Source: Adiantum capillus-veneris (taxonomy: Eukaryota; Streptophyta; Polypodiopsida; Polypodiales; Pteridaceae). From it: a DNA stretch of 64,000 bases. Position 1 is the stretch's first letter; each line of letters opens with the position of its first letter. Positions 34,868 through 47,665 of this stretch are shown here, piece after piece. The position numbers were made by a program, and so were the translations under genes. The stretch covers positions 17,776,446 to 17,840,445 of the forward strand of contig CM043969.1 of NCBI GenBank assembly GCA_014529385.2. The letters are read 5' to 3'. A model generated the notes under the pieces. The model searched no databases. It was not told the DNA's origin and worked only from the letters and a program-made list of their open reading frames with translations.

Positions 34868-36670
34868 CGTATTGCTTAGATTGTGGAAGAAAAGGTGGAC
34901 ATTTACCAGAAGATTGTCCCTGAAATCCAAACAATAGGGACACAATACTACAAAGTCAAAATCAACATAAAGATGCACGAGCACCTAAAAAACATAAATT
35001 GGAACCTCTAAACTTGCAACGTGAATTTGGTCAACATGTCCAATTATCACCGAAGGTCAAAAAGACTGTTAGGTTTTCAAATAATTTTACATCCAATGCC
35101 ACTAGTGTGCAATCATTCACGAGTTTGCATGGCACACATAATTCATATGCACACTATGTAGACTGAAAAGGGCAACTGTACAAAAAGAATCGACCAGTGT
35201 TTGAAAGGCCTACATACCATCTCATAGAATTATGCCTAATGATAGATCAAGAAGGATGGTTTATCTCAAAGGTAGTAATTTATTATAGTCCATCCTCTCT
35301 AGAGATGAATGATATTACTCAAGTAAACCCAAACAAATATCCATAGCCAAACTCTTACCCATCGGAAGTCAATCCCCAGCGTTATGATCTAACAAGCACA
35401 TATTATAAACAAAATGGACGTAGATATAGACGAGATTCTAAGATCTATGATTCCTTGGGTCCTGAAACCACAGAATTTTATATCATAGGAGACCCATGGG
35501 ATAGACAATATGAAGGTGAAGATAATTCCATTTACAACTTGACTTGGGGAAACATTCATCATGTTTCATAGAGGTACATAGGAAACTATGCAGAAGGTTT
35601 GCAGATGACAAACATCGAAAGTGCTACACACAGTACACCTTTGCTATCCCAAAAGGTGAGATCAAACCAGAGCCAAACAATTGTAAGCCCAGCTCATGGA
35701 GAAAGCTTTAGTGATCACCCCAGGAAGGGGGGAGCTACAAATCCATCAAACGTGGTTCTTGTATGAGGAAATGAGACACCAGTTAGAAGCCTTAGAACTT
35801 ATAGACAGATCCCTTCAAAGAATAAGCCATTAAAAGACCATATGGTTGTTGGAAGTTTCTAGTTAACCCAGATTCCCTCAGAATCTGATGACAAGTGCTA
35901 GGATGAAGATCATCAGGACAAAGATTTCAGATGACTTCCACAGAGTCAAAGACAAAAGTCAACCAATCCAATAGTGTTCTACATGTGACCAATCTCACAT
36001 ATGCATACCAAGATCAACAAGTACCAACAAGTTTACGTCGACCTTGTAAAAACCCCTACCGGATTGTAGGATTGAAGTCAAAGACGATCTCAAGATGGTG
36101 CAAACCCTCAAGCTGCCAGAACATGTGACAGATAGGTCAAAATCAATGGAAGCTAAATCTGAGAAAGCTACACAAAGGTCACCACCAAAATCTCCTCCAA
36201 AGAGATTTAGATTTTACCAGAAAGCACATTGGATCTTTTAAGATCAAAAGCTACCCAAATGGAGGCAGACAATGCTCTACAATTGCAAGAAAAAGGTGCA
36301 ACAACACAACGAAACGAGCCAACATCAATTGAAGCAGGTGCTCAAAGCAAAGAAGATGCAAAATAAGTTCAACCCAAGGACACCACCACAACAAAATCAG
36401 TAAGTACGAAAAGAAATCTTGATAAGATCAAGTGCAACATTACTAGTGAACATGAAGAAAATCTCTCAAGTGAAGTAAAACTATATTTTTAGCTAGACAA
36501 GAACCTCTTGTCTTCTCGCACTTGGAAAAAATGTGGCCAACCACAGCTAGAAGATGCACCAAAATTCACTAGCATATTTGGAAACAAATCAGCCAAAAGT
36601 TGGGGAATCATTTCCACCGCCATTCAAATAGGTTCAAGGACCATCATACCCAATTCCATGTGATCACAGC
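34868..36670 (+). pseudogene. Gag C-terminal/nucleocapsid relic of the second retroelement
   Basis: Immediately right of the RT element the plus strand reads YCLDCGRKGGHLPEDCP (34868-34918), a zinc knuckle with one extra residue before the histidine (CX2CX5HX4C instead of CX4H). A frame rich in Ser/Asn/Thr with many stops follows to 36670, with no further known motif. It is read as a Gag remnant because it joins onto the protease relic beyond the solo LTR. Confidence 0.55.
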
Positions 36671-38257
36671 TGTCATAATAATCAATATCTAACTCTCCTA
36701 AATGATTTTCTCATGTTAAAATGATCATTTAATATGGGGAATTGCCAGGGGAGAAAAGGCTAGAATATTGGTTAAGCTAGCAGACCGACCACAATAGGGA
36801 TCCAAAGGAGGGAAAATAGGGATCCAAAGGGGGGGCCATTTGCAAAAGAGCTATGTGCAACAACGGGCTCAAAAGACCCTAAGGTTAAGCCCATTAAGAC
36901 TTCCAAAATGCTAAGGTTCCAAAATTAAAAGGTTGTGTCCAAAGGTCAAACATTAGGGGAATTGGATGCTTTGAGTGTGTCCCAAAAAGTCTTTGTCAAG
37001 CCCTACATAGGAGGGGGCAAGCCCAGGAAGTAGGGGATGAGAGAGAAACACCCACACACACTCACAAGCTTCATTTGTACACAAGGGGAAAGAGGGACAC
37101 ATGTCAGCTCCCTAGGCCAGATGCCCACAAGGTGTACTCAAGTCCTATTGGAGCCATGGATGTGGACCAATGAGAATTAAGCTAGAGTAAATCTAGTTTA
37201 ATTAATTTAAAAACACCTAATAAAAGAACCAATAAGAATTAAGCTCTGTAGAAGACTATTGGACAATCTCCCAAGGGGACCAATGAGCATTTAGCAGCCC
37301 AATGGCTTGCTTGATTCTTATTGGCCAGGAGACAAAGGGGTCCAATGAGAGTTTATTGCATTTATTAATTACCTAAAGCTCTCACAAAAGGGGAAAGGGG
37401 GACACATGCCAGAAGGATATCACTTATGCTGTTTAATTTCCATTGGCTAGGCTTGGGGAGGTCCAATAGGGTTGTAGCATGAGCATTTAGCAAGGGGGGT
37501 CGACCAAGAGAGAGAGGGGGCTGATTTTTGCAAGGCATTATCACACACACACTCACACAATCTCATGTGTGAAGCAAAGAAGACTCTCTCTCCTTCTCAT
37601 GCTTTAATGAAAAGATTACCACCTACTCCAAGCTTGTGAGAAGGGATGCCTACACCAACAACTCTTGGCTTTGTGATGCATCCAACCAAGATCCAAGCTT
37701 CAATGCATGCTCATCTCCTCTACCATGCTAATTACTAAGCTAAGCTATGCTAATACGAGTGATTATGTGAGGAGATATACATCTTTCTCGTAAGAATACT
37801 CCTTCTTCCTCTCAATCTAGTCTCATACGCTGCTAGCTCTCACCATCTTCAAAGGTGTGTGAGGTCTTGGGTCTGAGACCGTGAGGGAATTGATGTTGTG
37901 TTTGATAAGTGTTTTTCTTAGTGCATGAAGTTTCCATCTTCATTTCACTAGCTAGTATTGAAGGAACACAAAGAATTGTATTGTAAAATGTCTCTCTTGA
38001 TGGGCGAAACCATAATACAAAGCCTTTAGGAGGGGGGACCGGCTCCATGCAAATCCGGTCCTCAACTGTTGTCAGTTGCTTAATTTCTATCTATTTTGAA
38101 GTATTGTTCATGCTATCTAACTAGGTGTTATGATTTTTTTTGCTCTCTCCACCCAAGCACTCTTGTTATTCTCATTAGGAAGCTATTCTAATGAAATGAT
38201 CACTATGTTCATGCTATTTTCCGCTACACACAAGTTACTAGACAATTAAATGTTACA
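36671..38257 (+). repeat. Solo LTR of the first gypsy family (1587 bp)
   Basis: Starts TGTCATAATAATC and ends AATTAAATGTTACA like the LTRs at 2736 and 10179, but is more diverged. No interior follows. The flanks ACAGC (36666-36670) and ACAAC (38258-38262) match at four of five bases, consistent with a mutated target duplication. This suggests recombination between the two LTRs of a full element removed its interior. Confidence 0.85.
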
Positions 38258-41229
38258 ACAACAAAAGATAGAACACATAACATCATATTGGGAATGCCAC
38301 TAGCCCAAAAGGTTCTAGAGATACATAGTGCAAACAAGATGCAATCTTTACAGACAACAAAGATAAGAACCAAGACTGGTCACCCACGAAAAATACCACA
38401 AAGCCCTCAAATATAGTTCACATGGAGACCGATGCCAAAGCAAAGCTTATTGAAGATGTTTCATCTCCAACCAAGGAAAACTCTAAAGAGATTAAAGCAG
38501 GTCAGGCAAAAGCAAGTGCAATTCAAATACAGCAAATAGCAACCACAAAAGTTATCAAGCAAGTAAAGCCACCAAAGCCAGAAGTTAAGACAATTAAGCT
38601 TGCAGACAACCAGGAAGCAATAGAAAATTCAAAGGTTAGTCAGACATTGCTAACATAATCAACCGATGTAAGTCAAAGTGAAACTCAAAGTCTCAAGTCA
38701 CCTTCCATAGAGACCAAGCTAAAGCAAGATGAAACCACAACAAGAGTAGGACAAGGATCTTCAAAAGAACCACAAATGAGAATAGCTATAGTTTTCAGTA
38801 GTGTAAATGGAGCAAGTGTTAGATGCAATGCTCTATTGGACAAAGAATCAAAGTGCAATATGGTTGTAGACAGCATCCAAAGGATCCTCAAGATCACTCC
38901 GGGCAAACAAGATAGCAAAGCAATGTGAGGTATGGCTACAAGTTAAGAAGAAATCGTTGTTATTCTCAACATCCAAAATCATGGAGAGCAGGTAAGTTTC
39001 AAGTAAAGCCTTCAAAAGACATGCTTGTAGATGTCATCCTTGGACACCAATTGTTAGACCAACACACGACCTATAGAGAAGATACATTATTATTACTTTC
39101 TTTTGCAAGTGGTGGCAAGCAGCAGTTACAAGTACCATCAATTCCAGATTCAAAGTTGCAAATGTCACAATAATCAAAGACAAATCTTGCAGACAAAGGT
39201 AAAAGCTAAATTGGACTTTCCAGTGATTAACACAAAAGATGTGACAGCATATGCCTGTACATCAAAGAACCCTCATGCATCAGCTTTTTCAAGCAAATCA
39301 AGGTTTAGAAACTTCAAGTCAATTGCTAACCCAAATGAAACCTCTAAGGAGCCACACAAAAAAGCAAAGCTATATCAGCCCAAGTACTCAAGAATGTACA
39401 AGAAATTCAAGCATATGTTTGTTTAGAGCAGTTTAGTAAAAATCAATGATCCAGTGTGGACTGAAGATGGAAGTTGAGAATAGCAAGACAAACACATGGG
39501 ATGGATAGTATCACAATGGAGCTTAAATGAACAAGACTTCTATAGAGGTAACAGTCATATGTGGGTGCCCAAACCAAAGGTCAGGGCAAATGAAGTAAAA
39601 TCAAGACCCTCCCAAGAAAGAAGTCCCACTAGGTATCAACCTCAAAAATATCCCAAGAAAAGAGAACACAAAAGAACAACACCGAGTGCTATTAAGATCT
39701 ACCACATCCCTCAAGAAGATGCAAATCAGCAACAGACTTCAAAGAATGTTCTTCTTAGACAAAATTTCTGCACAGGCTATATGAAGATTTAGCTACCAGT
39801 CAAATCAAAGGCCAACTACAACTACAATAGAACTGCATGAGGATCTCAAGAGGTCAACAAGACCTAGTGTCAAAAAAAATAAACAGGGCAACTACCAAGG
39901 TAATAGAAATATTTGGACTCCTAAGTCTTCTAATGCTCAAAGTCAACAAACAAATGCTGATAGTCAACAGACTCCTACAACATCCTCAAAGACTCCTTTC
40001 AACGGGCCCAATTGGACAATCAAACAGACCATGGAGTCCTCATAATTGAAGAAGGAAAACTCAACCAACAAAGCTTCAAATTCAAAGTTGATGAAACAAG
40101 TACGAAAAAGGAAACCTTCAATGCCAACTTGGTCATTCAATAATGCACTTTTTGAGGATTCAAGCTTACTTTTACCAAAAAAAATGTTTGTAAAGCAAGC
40201 ACACAAATCTAAAAAGTCAAGTTGTCAGGGTGCAAAAACACTTTTTGACATAATCAGAGTCGGCGGGCTGCTAAGCCACTAAATGAGCAATGAGTTAGTC
40301 CCAAATATTCAAGTCATATTAAACTCTGTGCTAAGAGTTCAAGTTAATAGACTTTGACTCTTATGCTCATCTTATGCTCTTATGCTCATCTCTAAGTTAA
40401 TAGACTTTGACAGAGTCTTATGTTGGAAGAGTTGAGCATATCTAAGTTGGTCGCTCATGCTAGATAAGATGAGCATAAGAGTCAAAGTCCATTAACGTAA
40501 TCATGCTGGAGTGACGTAGAGTTCAACACGCACGCACAGTGCAAAGTAAGATGAGAGCACATATCCTCGTCAGTGAAAACCCTTCCTAGAGGGGTGCCAC
40601 CTTGTAAAGCCACATCATATGATTTCATAGCTACACTTTCTTTCTGAAGAACCCCTCAAAAATATTTCTTGCACAGCATATTGTTTTCCATATGTGTATG
40701 CATATACAGACGTCCCATCATTGAACATACGCATTAGACACTCTTTTATACTTCCACCTATACACCTTGAGTGGAGTACAATAGGGGCAAACCAACTTCC
40801 CATCATGCTACTCTCATATTTGCTACCCTTTTATGTCTATACCCATCATAAAATAATCCCTTCTGTACTTTATTGATATTTCCCATGCTCATAAGTACTC
40901 CAATAATGCACGTATCCCAAACGCACTTTTTTTCCACTGGGTTTTTTCCTTTGGTTATCCAAGTATTAGACTCTAATTTAGAACCTCATCATTCTACTTC
41001 CCTCGTACATACTCTCAAGAATAAACAACACCCTCACCATTATGCTGTTATAACTGAAAAATGCAACATCATCTCTCACATCAGAGACAAATTTGGACCA
41101 ATGAAGATGCTATAGAAGGATAAACCTCCTCAACAAACTCAATTGCAAATGAAGACAACCCATCAACAACCTTCCATATCCTCCACAAACACTTCTCAAT
41201 CAACAGTGCCCGAGGACGGGCAATAAAAT
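38258..41229 (+). pseudogene. Protease and downstream pol relic of the second retroelement
   Basis: A retropepsin-like block is visible at about 38784-38910 (VNGASVRCNALLDKESKCN, where LLDSGSS is usual, so the active-site DSG is lost) and at about 39020-39070 (VDVILGHQLLDQH, resembling the ILG-x-x-W/L-L-x-x-H end of the family). Short frames up to 41220 have no recognisable RT or integrase. Many stops are present on all frames. Confidence 0.55.
40343..40496. repeat. Inverted repeat, 32-base arms, 90-base spacer
   Basis: The arm at 40343-40374 (GTTAATAGACTTTGACTC...) is the reverse complement, with one mismatch, of 40465-40496. Extra copies of TTATGCTCATCT lie in the spacer. It may be a small foldback insertion in the dead retroelement. 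Confidence 0.75.
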
Positions 41230-41242
41230 CGAAAGGGGGGAA
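41230..41242 (+). promoter_or_regulatory. Polypurine tract of the second retroelement
   Basis: CGAAAGGGGGGAA abuts the TG of the next LTR, which identifies that LTR as the 3' one. Confidence 0.8.
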
Positions 41243-42088
41243 TGTTAGGTGAGCCAATGTCAGTTAACAGAAGTTGTTAAAGACCAAAGCCTTGCAAATG
41301 CACATCAAAGATAAATACAAAGAAGCAATGAAGATTGGAGTTACACATTTCTACAATTTCCCAAATGGCCATGTATTGTAATTTTCCAATTTATTTCAAG
41401 TCACTGTAATATTTGTAATGTGTTACGAGCTCAATGTAAGTTCCAAGTTGTAAAGAATAGGTCAGCTAGTGTGCTTAGGTTGCAGATTTAGTAAGTTCTA
41501 GAGTCCTGATGGCCTTGGGCACCCGAACATTGCATACTTTTACTCTAGGTATATAAGGTAGTGTGTACATGGAATTAGGGTTCGCAGCCTCATTTGTTGA
41601 GACCACTCTTTGGTGAAAGCTCATGAGGTGTGTGGCTATGGAGCCCTTGAGCTTCTTCTCGCTCATGTGACTTGATTAACACTAATCAAAGATTAATTCT
41701 CTTTCACTATGCCTCTATCATACTTCCAATGATTATTAATGATGCCTTGATTAGCTAGACTGTAACTAATTAGTGGTTAATCTCTCTCTAATCTTGTGTG
41801 ATTGTCCCCAATTCTTTGTGTGTGCATCTAGGTTTGATTGGAGTGTGGATGCTCACTAGATCTATGTGTGTGCGCTTGTGATTAGTGTGTTTCATGATAG
41901 GATTAGTGATGTATACATCTTTGCAATTGTTAATGTGTGTGATTGGGTTGATTTGAGGTGAAGAGAAGTAGATGTGGAGATTGCCAGTCATTGTGGCTTA
42001 GCTCCTCCACAGGCCAAGAAGCTCACCTCATAGAGTCCCCATTCATGTTTCCATGATTAGATCACTAAATCGGCGAGTGTTTCTATGT
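41243..42088 (+). repeat. 3' LTR of the second retroelement, 3'-truncated
   Basis: Starts TGTTAGGTGAGCC and follows 24757-25602 closely. Homology ends at about GAGTGTTTCTATG (42088), so the last 80 or so bases of the LTR are missing. Confidence 0.8.
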
Positions 42089-42138
42089 CGAATAATACAT
42101 TCAAAGAGAATCTTATAGATTTTTAATGTGTACATCTG

Positions 42139-42519
42139 AATAGGTTGCTGGCTTTTGAGCATTATGAGCAAGTCTTGAGGAACAATCAAGCAAAGGAAAA
42201 TGATAAGGTGAAGGACAACGATATCAAGAAGGGTGACATGGTGCTTCATTACAATAGTAATCTTGATAGCACTTTTCAAAAGAAGTTTCAAATCAAGTGG
42301 AAAGGCCCGTTCTTGGTCTTAAACAGGTTTCCAAATGGCACATATCAACTTTCTGACTTGGATGGTACCCCACAGAAAGCACATGTGAATGGCTACATTT
42401 TGAAGAAGTATATTGCAAGGTTGATGATTGTAATTGAGTATGAGCCTTCTTTTGAAGAATTTTTTGATCATGTGGCTAAGGATGAAGATGAAGTGAAGAC
42501 TCCCTCATGTGGTTTATAG
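42139..42519 (+). pseudogene. Integrase C-terminal fragment of another gypsy element
   Basis: The frame opens after a stop at 42136 and encodes a basic segment, then KKGDMVLHYNSNLDSTFQ and KWKGPFLVLNRFPNGTYQL ... VNGYILKKY. This is the GPY/F-type C-terminal module of Ty3/gypsy integrases. The N-terminal zinc finger and catalytic core are absent and the left edge coincides with the truncated LTR, so this is a scrap of a third element. It ends at a TAG after an acidic tail. Confidence 0.75.
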
Positions 42520-43250
42520 GATCTCCTGTGTGCTACTGATCATGAATGATCTAGCAGGCTGGGGTGTGGCAAACTATGTTCATCGCATTTTTGACACCCT
42601 GTTTTTTGTAAATCTGTACATATGGACATGATGCCCGATGTCAAAAGGGTGTGTGGGCTTTACTTTGTGGTTTTTGTAGCTTGCTTTAGCAAGCACATGT
42701 ACATGCAGGGCAAGTCAATGAACGCTCTTGGGCTATATAGCTATAAAGGTGTCCCACTTTTGTTTTGCCCAACAATGTCTCAGGGACACCTTGAATTTGA
42801 GGATAAATACATTAGGAAGGGAATGGGGTATAGGAAGGCCTCTTTATTTGGCAGTTTAAGGAAATGCTTAAAGCTTAAGTCAAGTTTGTTGACCAAGCCT
42901 AAAAGAGAGGGCAAAAAGGCCTATGCTGAGATTTTTAAAAATACCATTTGTATATTTTGTATTTTGAAAATAGGCTACTTTAACACAAAAGAGAGGTGGG
43001 TAACTGAATTTTAAAATGTCTTTTCCCATCTCTCTCCTCTCTCTCTAACATATAAAACACTCTCTCTCACTTAGTTCTCATTAAAAGAAGCACTTTTCAG
43101 CCCCCCTGCCCAGAAAGCAGATTTTGCATATTCTCTCTCTGCATTCTCTCTCTAAAATATGAGCCAACTCTTTCTCTTTCCCCCCCTTTTCTCTCTTGTC
43201 ACTTCCACCTCCCAATCATGAAGAGGACATTCTATGCTTCTGACAAAAAG
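42520..43250 (+). other. Region with an unassigned 130-codon ORF (42622-43014)
   Basis: The ORF at 42622-43014 starts with ATG and has a hydrophobic N-terminal part (GLYFVVFVACF) and a basic C-terminal half, but no family I know. It may be 3' sequence of the gypsy fragment at 42139-42519 rather than a gene. 43015-43250 is CT-rich and leads into the transcript leader of copy A. Confidence 0.3.
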
Positions 43251-43277
43251 TGCAGATCCTCCAAGGCTGTAGATCTA

Positions 43278-43349
43278 CTCTCTCTCTCTCACTGTCTTCC
43301 TTTATGTCTTTCTCTCTCTCTCTCACTCCCTCCCTCTCTCTCTCTTAGG

Positions 43350-43393
<44 letters not shown>

Positions 43394-43410
43394 TAGGGTC
43401 TCTCTCCTCC
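43278..43410 (+). repeat. CT-rich leader of unit copy A
   Basis: Interrupted (CT)n tract 260-390 bases upstream of the first ATG of the transposase-like gene. A tract of the same kind precedes copy B (53509-53660). Plant promoters and leaders often carry such Y patches, so it may be part of the promoter. Confidence 0.6.
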
Positions 43411-43671
43411 CATTCCAACTTCAAGCGAGAGCAATGGAGAACTCCATTACCTCTGTGTGCAGCTGCATTTCTCTCTCTAAATCCCTCATGATAAATATTT
43501 TGAATTCAAAAGAGATTGAGCTACACTCCCTCTCTTTCTTCCCTCCACAACATAATCCTTCTCTACTATCTCTGAGTACCTTCCACTTTTTCCCTCCATA
43601 GCCAGATTTTCCTGCTTGCAGCAATCAGCATTACACATTCTCTCACTATTTTTCTTTATTAGCTAACAAAC

Positions 43672-46411
43672 ATGTCATTCAATCTCCCTCCACCGCAAGA
43701 CATTACTAAGAGGCCAAAACGATATCGATTAAACGCTGATTTGGAGCAGGAGTATGCTACTGTGCGACTTGGCACATTAAATCCCAATGTTGCAGATCAA
43801 CTACTAAGCATTGGGTGCAAGGCAATCAACTTATGGGTTGATGGCCACATTTATCCAGGTGATCCAACAACTAATGCACCACTACCCTTTCGTAATGTCA
43901 CTGAGCTTCTGCGTTTTATTGGAGATGGAAGAGGCGGACTGTTTGGCTACTGCTGAAGATTGTATTCAAATTTTATCAATGAAAGGGAAGCAAGTAACAT
44001 CTCTTGGCTGCCTATTCATCACTACAAGAGAAGTCTGCTAAAGATCTACAGCAAGTTAGAGAGGAATCCAACAAGAAGATGAAGCAACTGAACGATGAGA
44101 TGGCAAACCGTGAAAAAGTACAGCAACAAAAAAAAGATCAAGAGCATCGACTAGACAATTATGTTCAAGTACAACACACTTCACGCAATATGCATCGGAG
44201 AATCGATCATCTCACACACATTCCCCTCGGCTACCACATTCGTAAGCGCAAGAGACAAGCAATGTCCTTGCTATCCTCAAGTGGTGGGGCTCAAAAGAAA
44301 CGTGTCCGTCAAACTCGGTAAGAATATTGATGCAAGATTCTGATTTTCTATATGTTCTACAGGTTTGTGTAATGGTAATTCAATATGCAGAAAATTGGCT
44401 CGAATGATGATGGGAATTGATCCCGATGCTCAAACAACTGGACGTGCTCTGCTGCAGCATATCATCAAGCCAAAGGAGTTGGTTGAGCTACTAGATGATC
44501 CATCCAATGCTGCCACTGCTAATGTTTTGCGGCAGAAGTATTTCAGTGAGCTAAAGGACATTGTGTCGCCTCAAGAGATGATGGAGGTGTGTGACAGCGC
44601 ATGAATAAGTTTCAAGGCCTATGAAGCTTTGTATAAAAGTGTCACACTCGGTCATCAGACAAAAGGTTTGTTTCGGTTTTTGCCAACACCTTACAGTGTC
44701 AGTGTTGCAAAAAAGTGCGTCAATAATGATGTTGCAAGCTTGTTGGGTGGATTTCAGTATGTAAAGGATGACATGCCATTAGATGACAACAAAGTATTCC
44801 GCTACAACGAGATCAACAATGTGTATGTTGACTTGTTGAAGCTCCAAGAGTCAATGATAAGATTTTATGGGTTGACACAAGAAGAGTGTGATGGGAAAGT
44901 GATATTTGTTATGAAACTTGATGAGTGCCAAGTTGTTAAAGGTCAACGGCTCGAAAGGGTAAGTGTTACGTTGATGAGAAGGGCCTTGGTGGGTGTTGAT
45001 GTGGAGCTAAATTCCAATGAGAAGGGAAACACTTGTTTAGGTGTTCAATCAAAGAAAAATATTTCGTGGATGGCAGCTTTTCATCTCTCACGTGAGACAC
45101 ATGAGAATCTCAAATGGTATTTCAATCACACAACAATCATTGATGTCATTTGACAATAGCAAGAAGGACAAAGATTGCATGTTTCAGGTCTGGGAATGTT
45201 CCAAGTTGAGTGGCATTTGGCAGGAGGCTTGAAAACACTCAAGTGTATATTAGGGTGCAAGCAAGGTGCAATGACCCTCTTTCCATGCATTTATTGCTGC
45301 CACAGTAAAGTCTCAATGGGAATTGATGGCAAGGGTGCAAAGGCTAGCAAGTTCAAAGGTGGTAAGGGTAAGGGAGGCAAAGTTATAGTCAACTCTGCAA
45401 AAGGTGTACCCACTACACAAGCAGTGGGTAAAGCACTACAACAATGGTTTCAAGGTATTCTCAGTTGTGACCAGCAAGTACCTCCTAATCGAAACATGGA
45501 TAATCCAAATTGGGATCCTATTCTTTCAATACCATTGATAAATGTGCATGTGTGCACCCTTCAATGCCCGTCTATGAATTCTTGACAAGTTGCTTATGCT
45601 CCATATTAATTACGCTTGGAATATGGAGCCTATAGAAAGAAGAGAAGAGTGTATACGAGAACTACAATCTATTCTATCGAGCGTTGGTCTACATGGGGGT
45701 GCAGTTGAGCTATCAGGAAGTACACAAGATCGCCCTAATAAAGTTTGTATGGGTGGTAGTAAAGCTAGACATTTGCTTTCAAACTATTTAGACTCCCAAA
45801 GTCCCAATGAGTTTCAATTGTGGAAAAAGATGTGTGACATTACCACCTACAAAGGTAATGAAGCAGCCCTAGGAATTAAGCGTGCTCGTGTGTGGCAGTC
45901 TACTGATGATATTTTTTGTCTTCTCAAAAAGGCAAAGCTAACCGATGATGATCCTAAAGTTTGTAATCAATAGTTTTACAACACAAATGGTGGATGCTTG
46001 GGGGGAGACACACATAACACATTACATTGTGTGTTGCACATTTGATATTTTCAATCAAAATACATCTGTATGCGAAACTAATTTTTTTTTTTTTAGCACA
46101 TTCTTTTTGCACAGAGTGCTTTTTTCCTCGACACTTATGGTTCATTAGGCATTTGGAGCAACCAAGGGATGGAGCGCTCACACTATCAAGCAAAAGCAGT
46201 GTATTTTAAAAATACACGACATGGAGGTGGAAGAAAAAAGAGCAATGCCCTTCACAAGATGTTCAATTGGTTCTACAGAGTTTTAGCAGGGAGAGAAAGA
46301 AAAAAGACAAGAGAACAAAGAAGTTTAAAATGTAGAATAGAAAAAGCGGTTAGCCTGAGGCGATCACAATCATATCATGCTTCGAGTGCAAAAGATCGAT
46401 TCCGATGCTGA
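43672..46411 (+). pseudogene. Copy A transposase-like gene (RNase H-type), heavily broken
   Basis: Exon 1 (43672-44317) encodes NLWVDGHIYP and a coiled-coil, as copy B does, but has a TGA at 43954-43956 and a frameshift near 44000. The next exon begins near 44363. Its frame has TGAs at 44602-44604 and 45151-45153 and a TAG at 45157. Matches to copy B: MKLDECQVVKGQRLERVSVT (first acidic block), HLAGGLKTLKCILGCKQG with IYC (B has GGD; here D to G), and INVHVCTL, then a one-base insertion near 45564 and an internal TGA. After a 68-base intron (46029-46096, GT...AG) the last exon reads HILFAQSAFF, YGSLGIWSNQGMERSHY and YFKNTRHGGG. The loss of the second acidic residue and at least five breaks show that this copy is dead. 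Confidence 0.75.
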
Positions 46412-46724
46412 TTGGAGACAAGGCGGCATGATGGCAAGCGTTGTGTGGAAATTTAATTTCCTTTTGACACTAACCATTTCTATTGTAAACATGCATTGTC
46501 ATGCAAAGTGATTTGTAAAGGCAACAATAATTAGTCCCATGGTTCAAGTTTCATCTATTTTGGAGTCTTTTTTAATTTTTAGTGATTTTATTGAGTTCTT
46601 AAAAATTTTTAAAAGTTTAAGTACTACATAAGTCAAAACTCATAACTCAAAGTTCATTTCTTGTTTGCGCATTTTAGAAGATCCTCTCAAACCCAAATGT
46701 GCACGCACTCATATCTTGCACAAC
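46412..46724. other. Spacer between transposase-like and histone-like genes of copy A
   Basis: AT-rich, no ORF. The equivalent spacer in copy B is only 140 bases and contains a TATA box; none is obvious here. Confidence 0.4.
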
Positions 46725-47665
46725 ATGGACAATACACAAGAGCACACCACCACGCACAACGATGACACCACTGCCACTGACAACACTGCAAATCCGCAAC
46801 TAGCACCTTGTACATAATCCACCGCTTCAAATCCACAGCCTCAACCACAAGAACTAGCTCCTAACACCCAACCACTCCCCCAACCTTCAACTACAGAGGA
46901 TCAAAACACCATGCGACAAATATTTGGTGATCTCTAGCCACTACAGCATGCAAATTGTACACCTCTACCGGAACTCGGAGCATTTATAGCTCATGACAGG
47001 ACAACACAAGAAACAGGACCTGGAGCCCATGCAACGGTAGCAGCGCTGAAGATCAAGCAACGGTAGCAATTGGAGATCAAGAAATGGCAACACCTGAAGC
47101 TCAAGCAATCGCAACTACACCGCGAAAATTCCCTCCACAAATCAAACAAAGGGTGATCACGGTAATACCCGGTGATCCTGTTTCAATAGCACGAGATGCC
47201 AAGAGGAGGAAGAGAATGAGAGAGTTAGAAAAGAAAGAGGCAGCAGATAGAAAAGCACAAAAATTGCATGAAGAACAAAGAAGGCAGAGAGAGTAGGAAG
47301 AATGGCAGAGATCCGAGGCTGAGAGAGCACACTTGGCTAATTTACAAGCACGAGCAGAGGCCGAGAAGAGAGCGGAAGAGGACAAGGCTCAGGCTGCCCA
47401 ACAAGCAAAGGCTGGGAGCTCCAGACCGGCAAAAATTCCTCATAGAGCAAAACAATGTGCAAAAAAGAAAAAGGACAAGCTCACACCTAAAGAACAGCAA
47501 GCCCAAGAAGAGAGGAGGAAGAAGTATAAAAATGATCCTCCTCAATGGGCCAAACAAGCGGCTCCTCCACCACCGCCAAAACAGTGCAGAAGAAAAGGCG
47601 ATGGAAGCCTAGAACAGTTGCTCTATGTCAGATCCACAAATATCAAAAGAGCACGGAGCCAATAA
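46725..47665 (+). pseudogene. Copy A histone-like gene: long basic tail region, broken
   Basis: ATG 46725 opens a Thr/Asn/Pro-rich frame that stops at 46815. After a frame change near 47040 a second frame runs from about 47045 to 47665, interrupted by a TAG at 47294-47296. It is very rich in Lys, Arg, Glu, Ala and Gln (KRRKRMRELEKKEAADRKAQ and similar) with a predicted long charged helix and a Pro run before the end. By position it is the N-terminal tail of the H3-like protein whose fold is encoded in the overlapping frame from 47545. No resemblance to the canonical H3 tail is visible in this copy, unlike copy B. Confidence 0.5.

Larger units (their letters stand above)
24757..42088 (+). mobile_element. 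Decayed LTR retroelement (second family) carrying two nested insertions
   Basis: A 925-bp LTR (24757-25681) followed by a primer-site-like sequence, and a related LTR (41243-42088) preceded by a purine tract, define the two ends. Between them lie a zinc-knuckle relic (about 34868-34921) and a retropepsin relic (about 38780-39130). No RT or integrase remains that I can recognise. A direct-repeat unit (26573-34867) and a solo gypsy LTR (36671-38257) interrupt the interior, leaving about 7.5 kb of original element. Confidence 0.75.

Noticed and set aside
34868-36670. Part of the direct-repeat RT element
   Set aside because: The zinc-knuckle frame is on the plus strand and outside the repeat boundary; it fits the surrounding LTR retroelement better.
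47320-47665. Tail of copy A as a linker histone H1
   Set aside because: It is Lys/Arg/Ala-rich but has no winged-helix globular domain, and it leads directly into an H3 fold.
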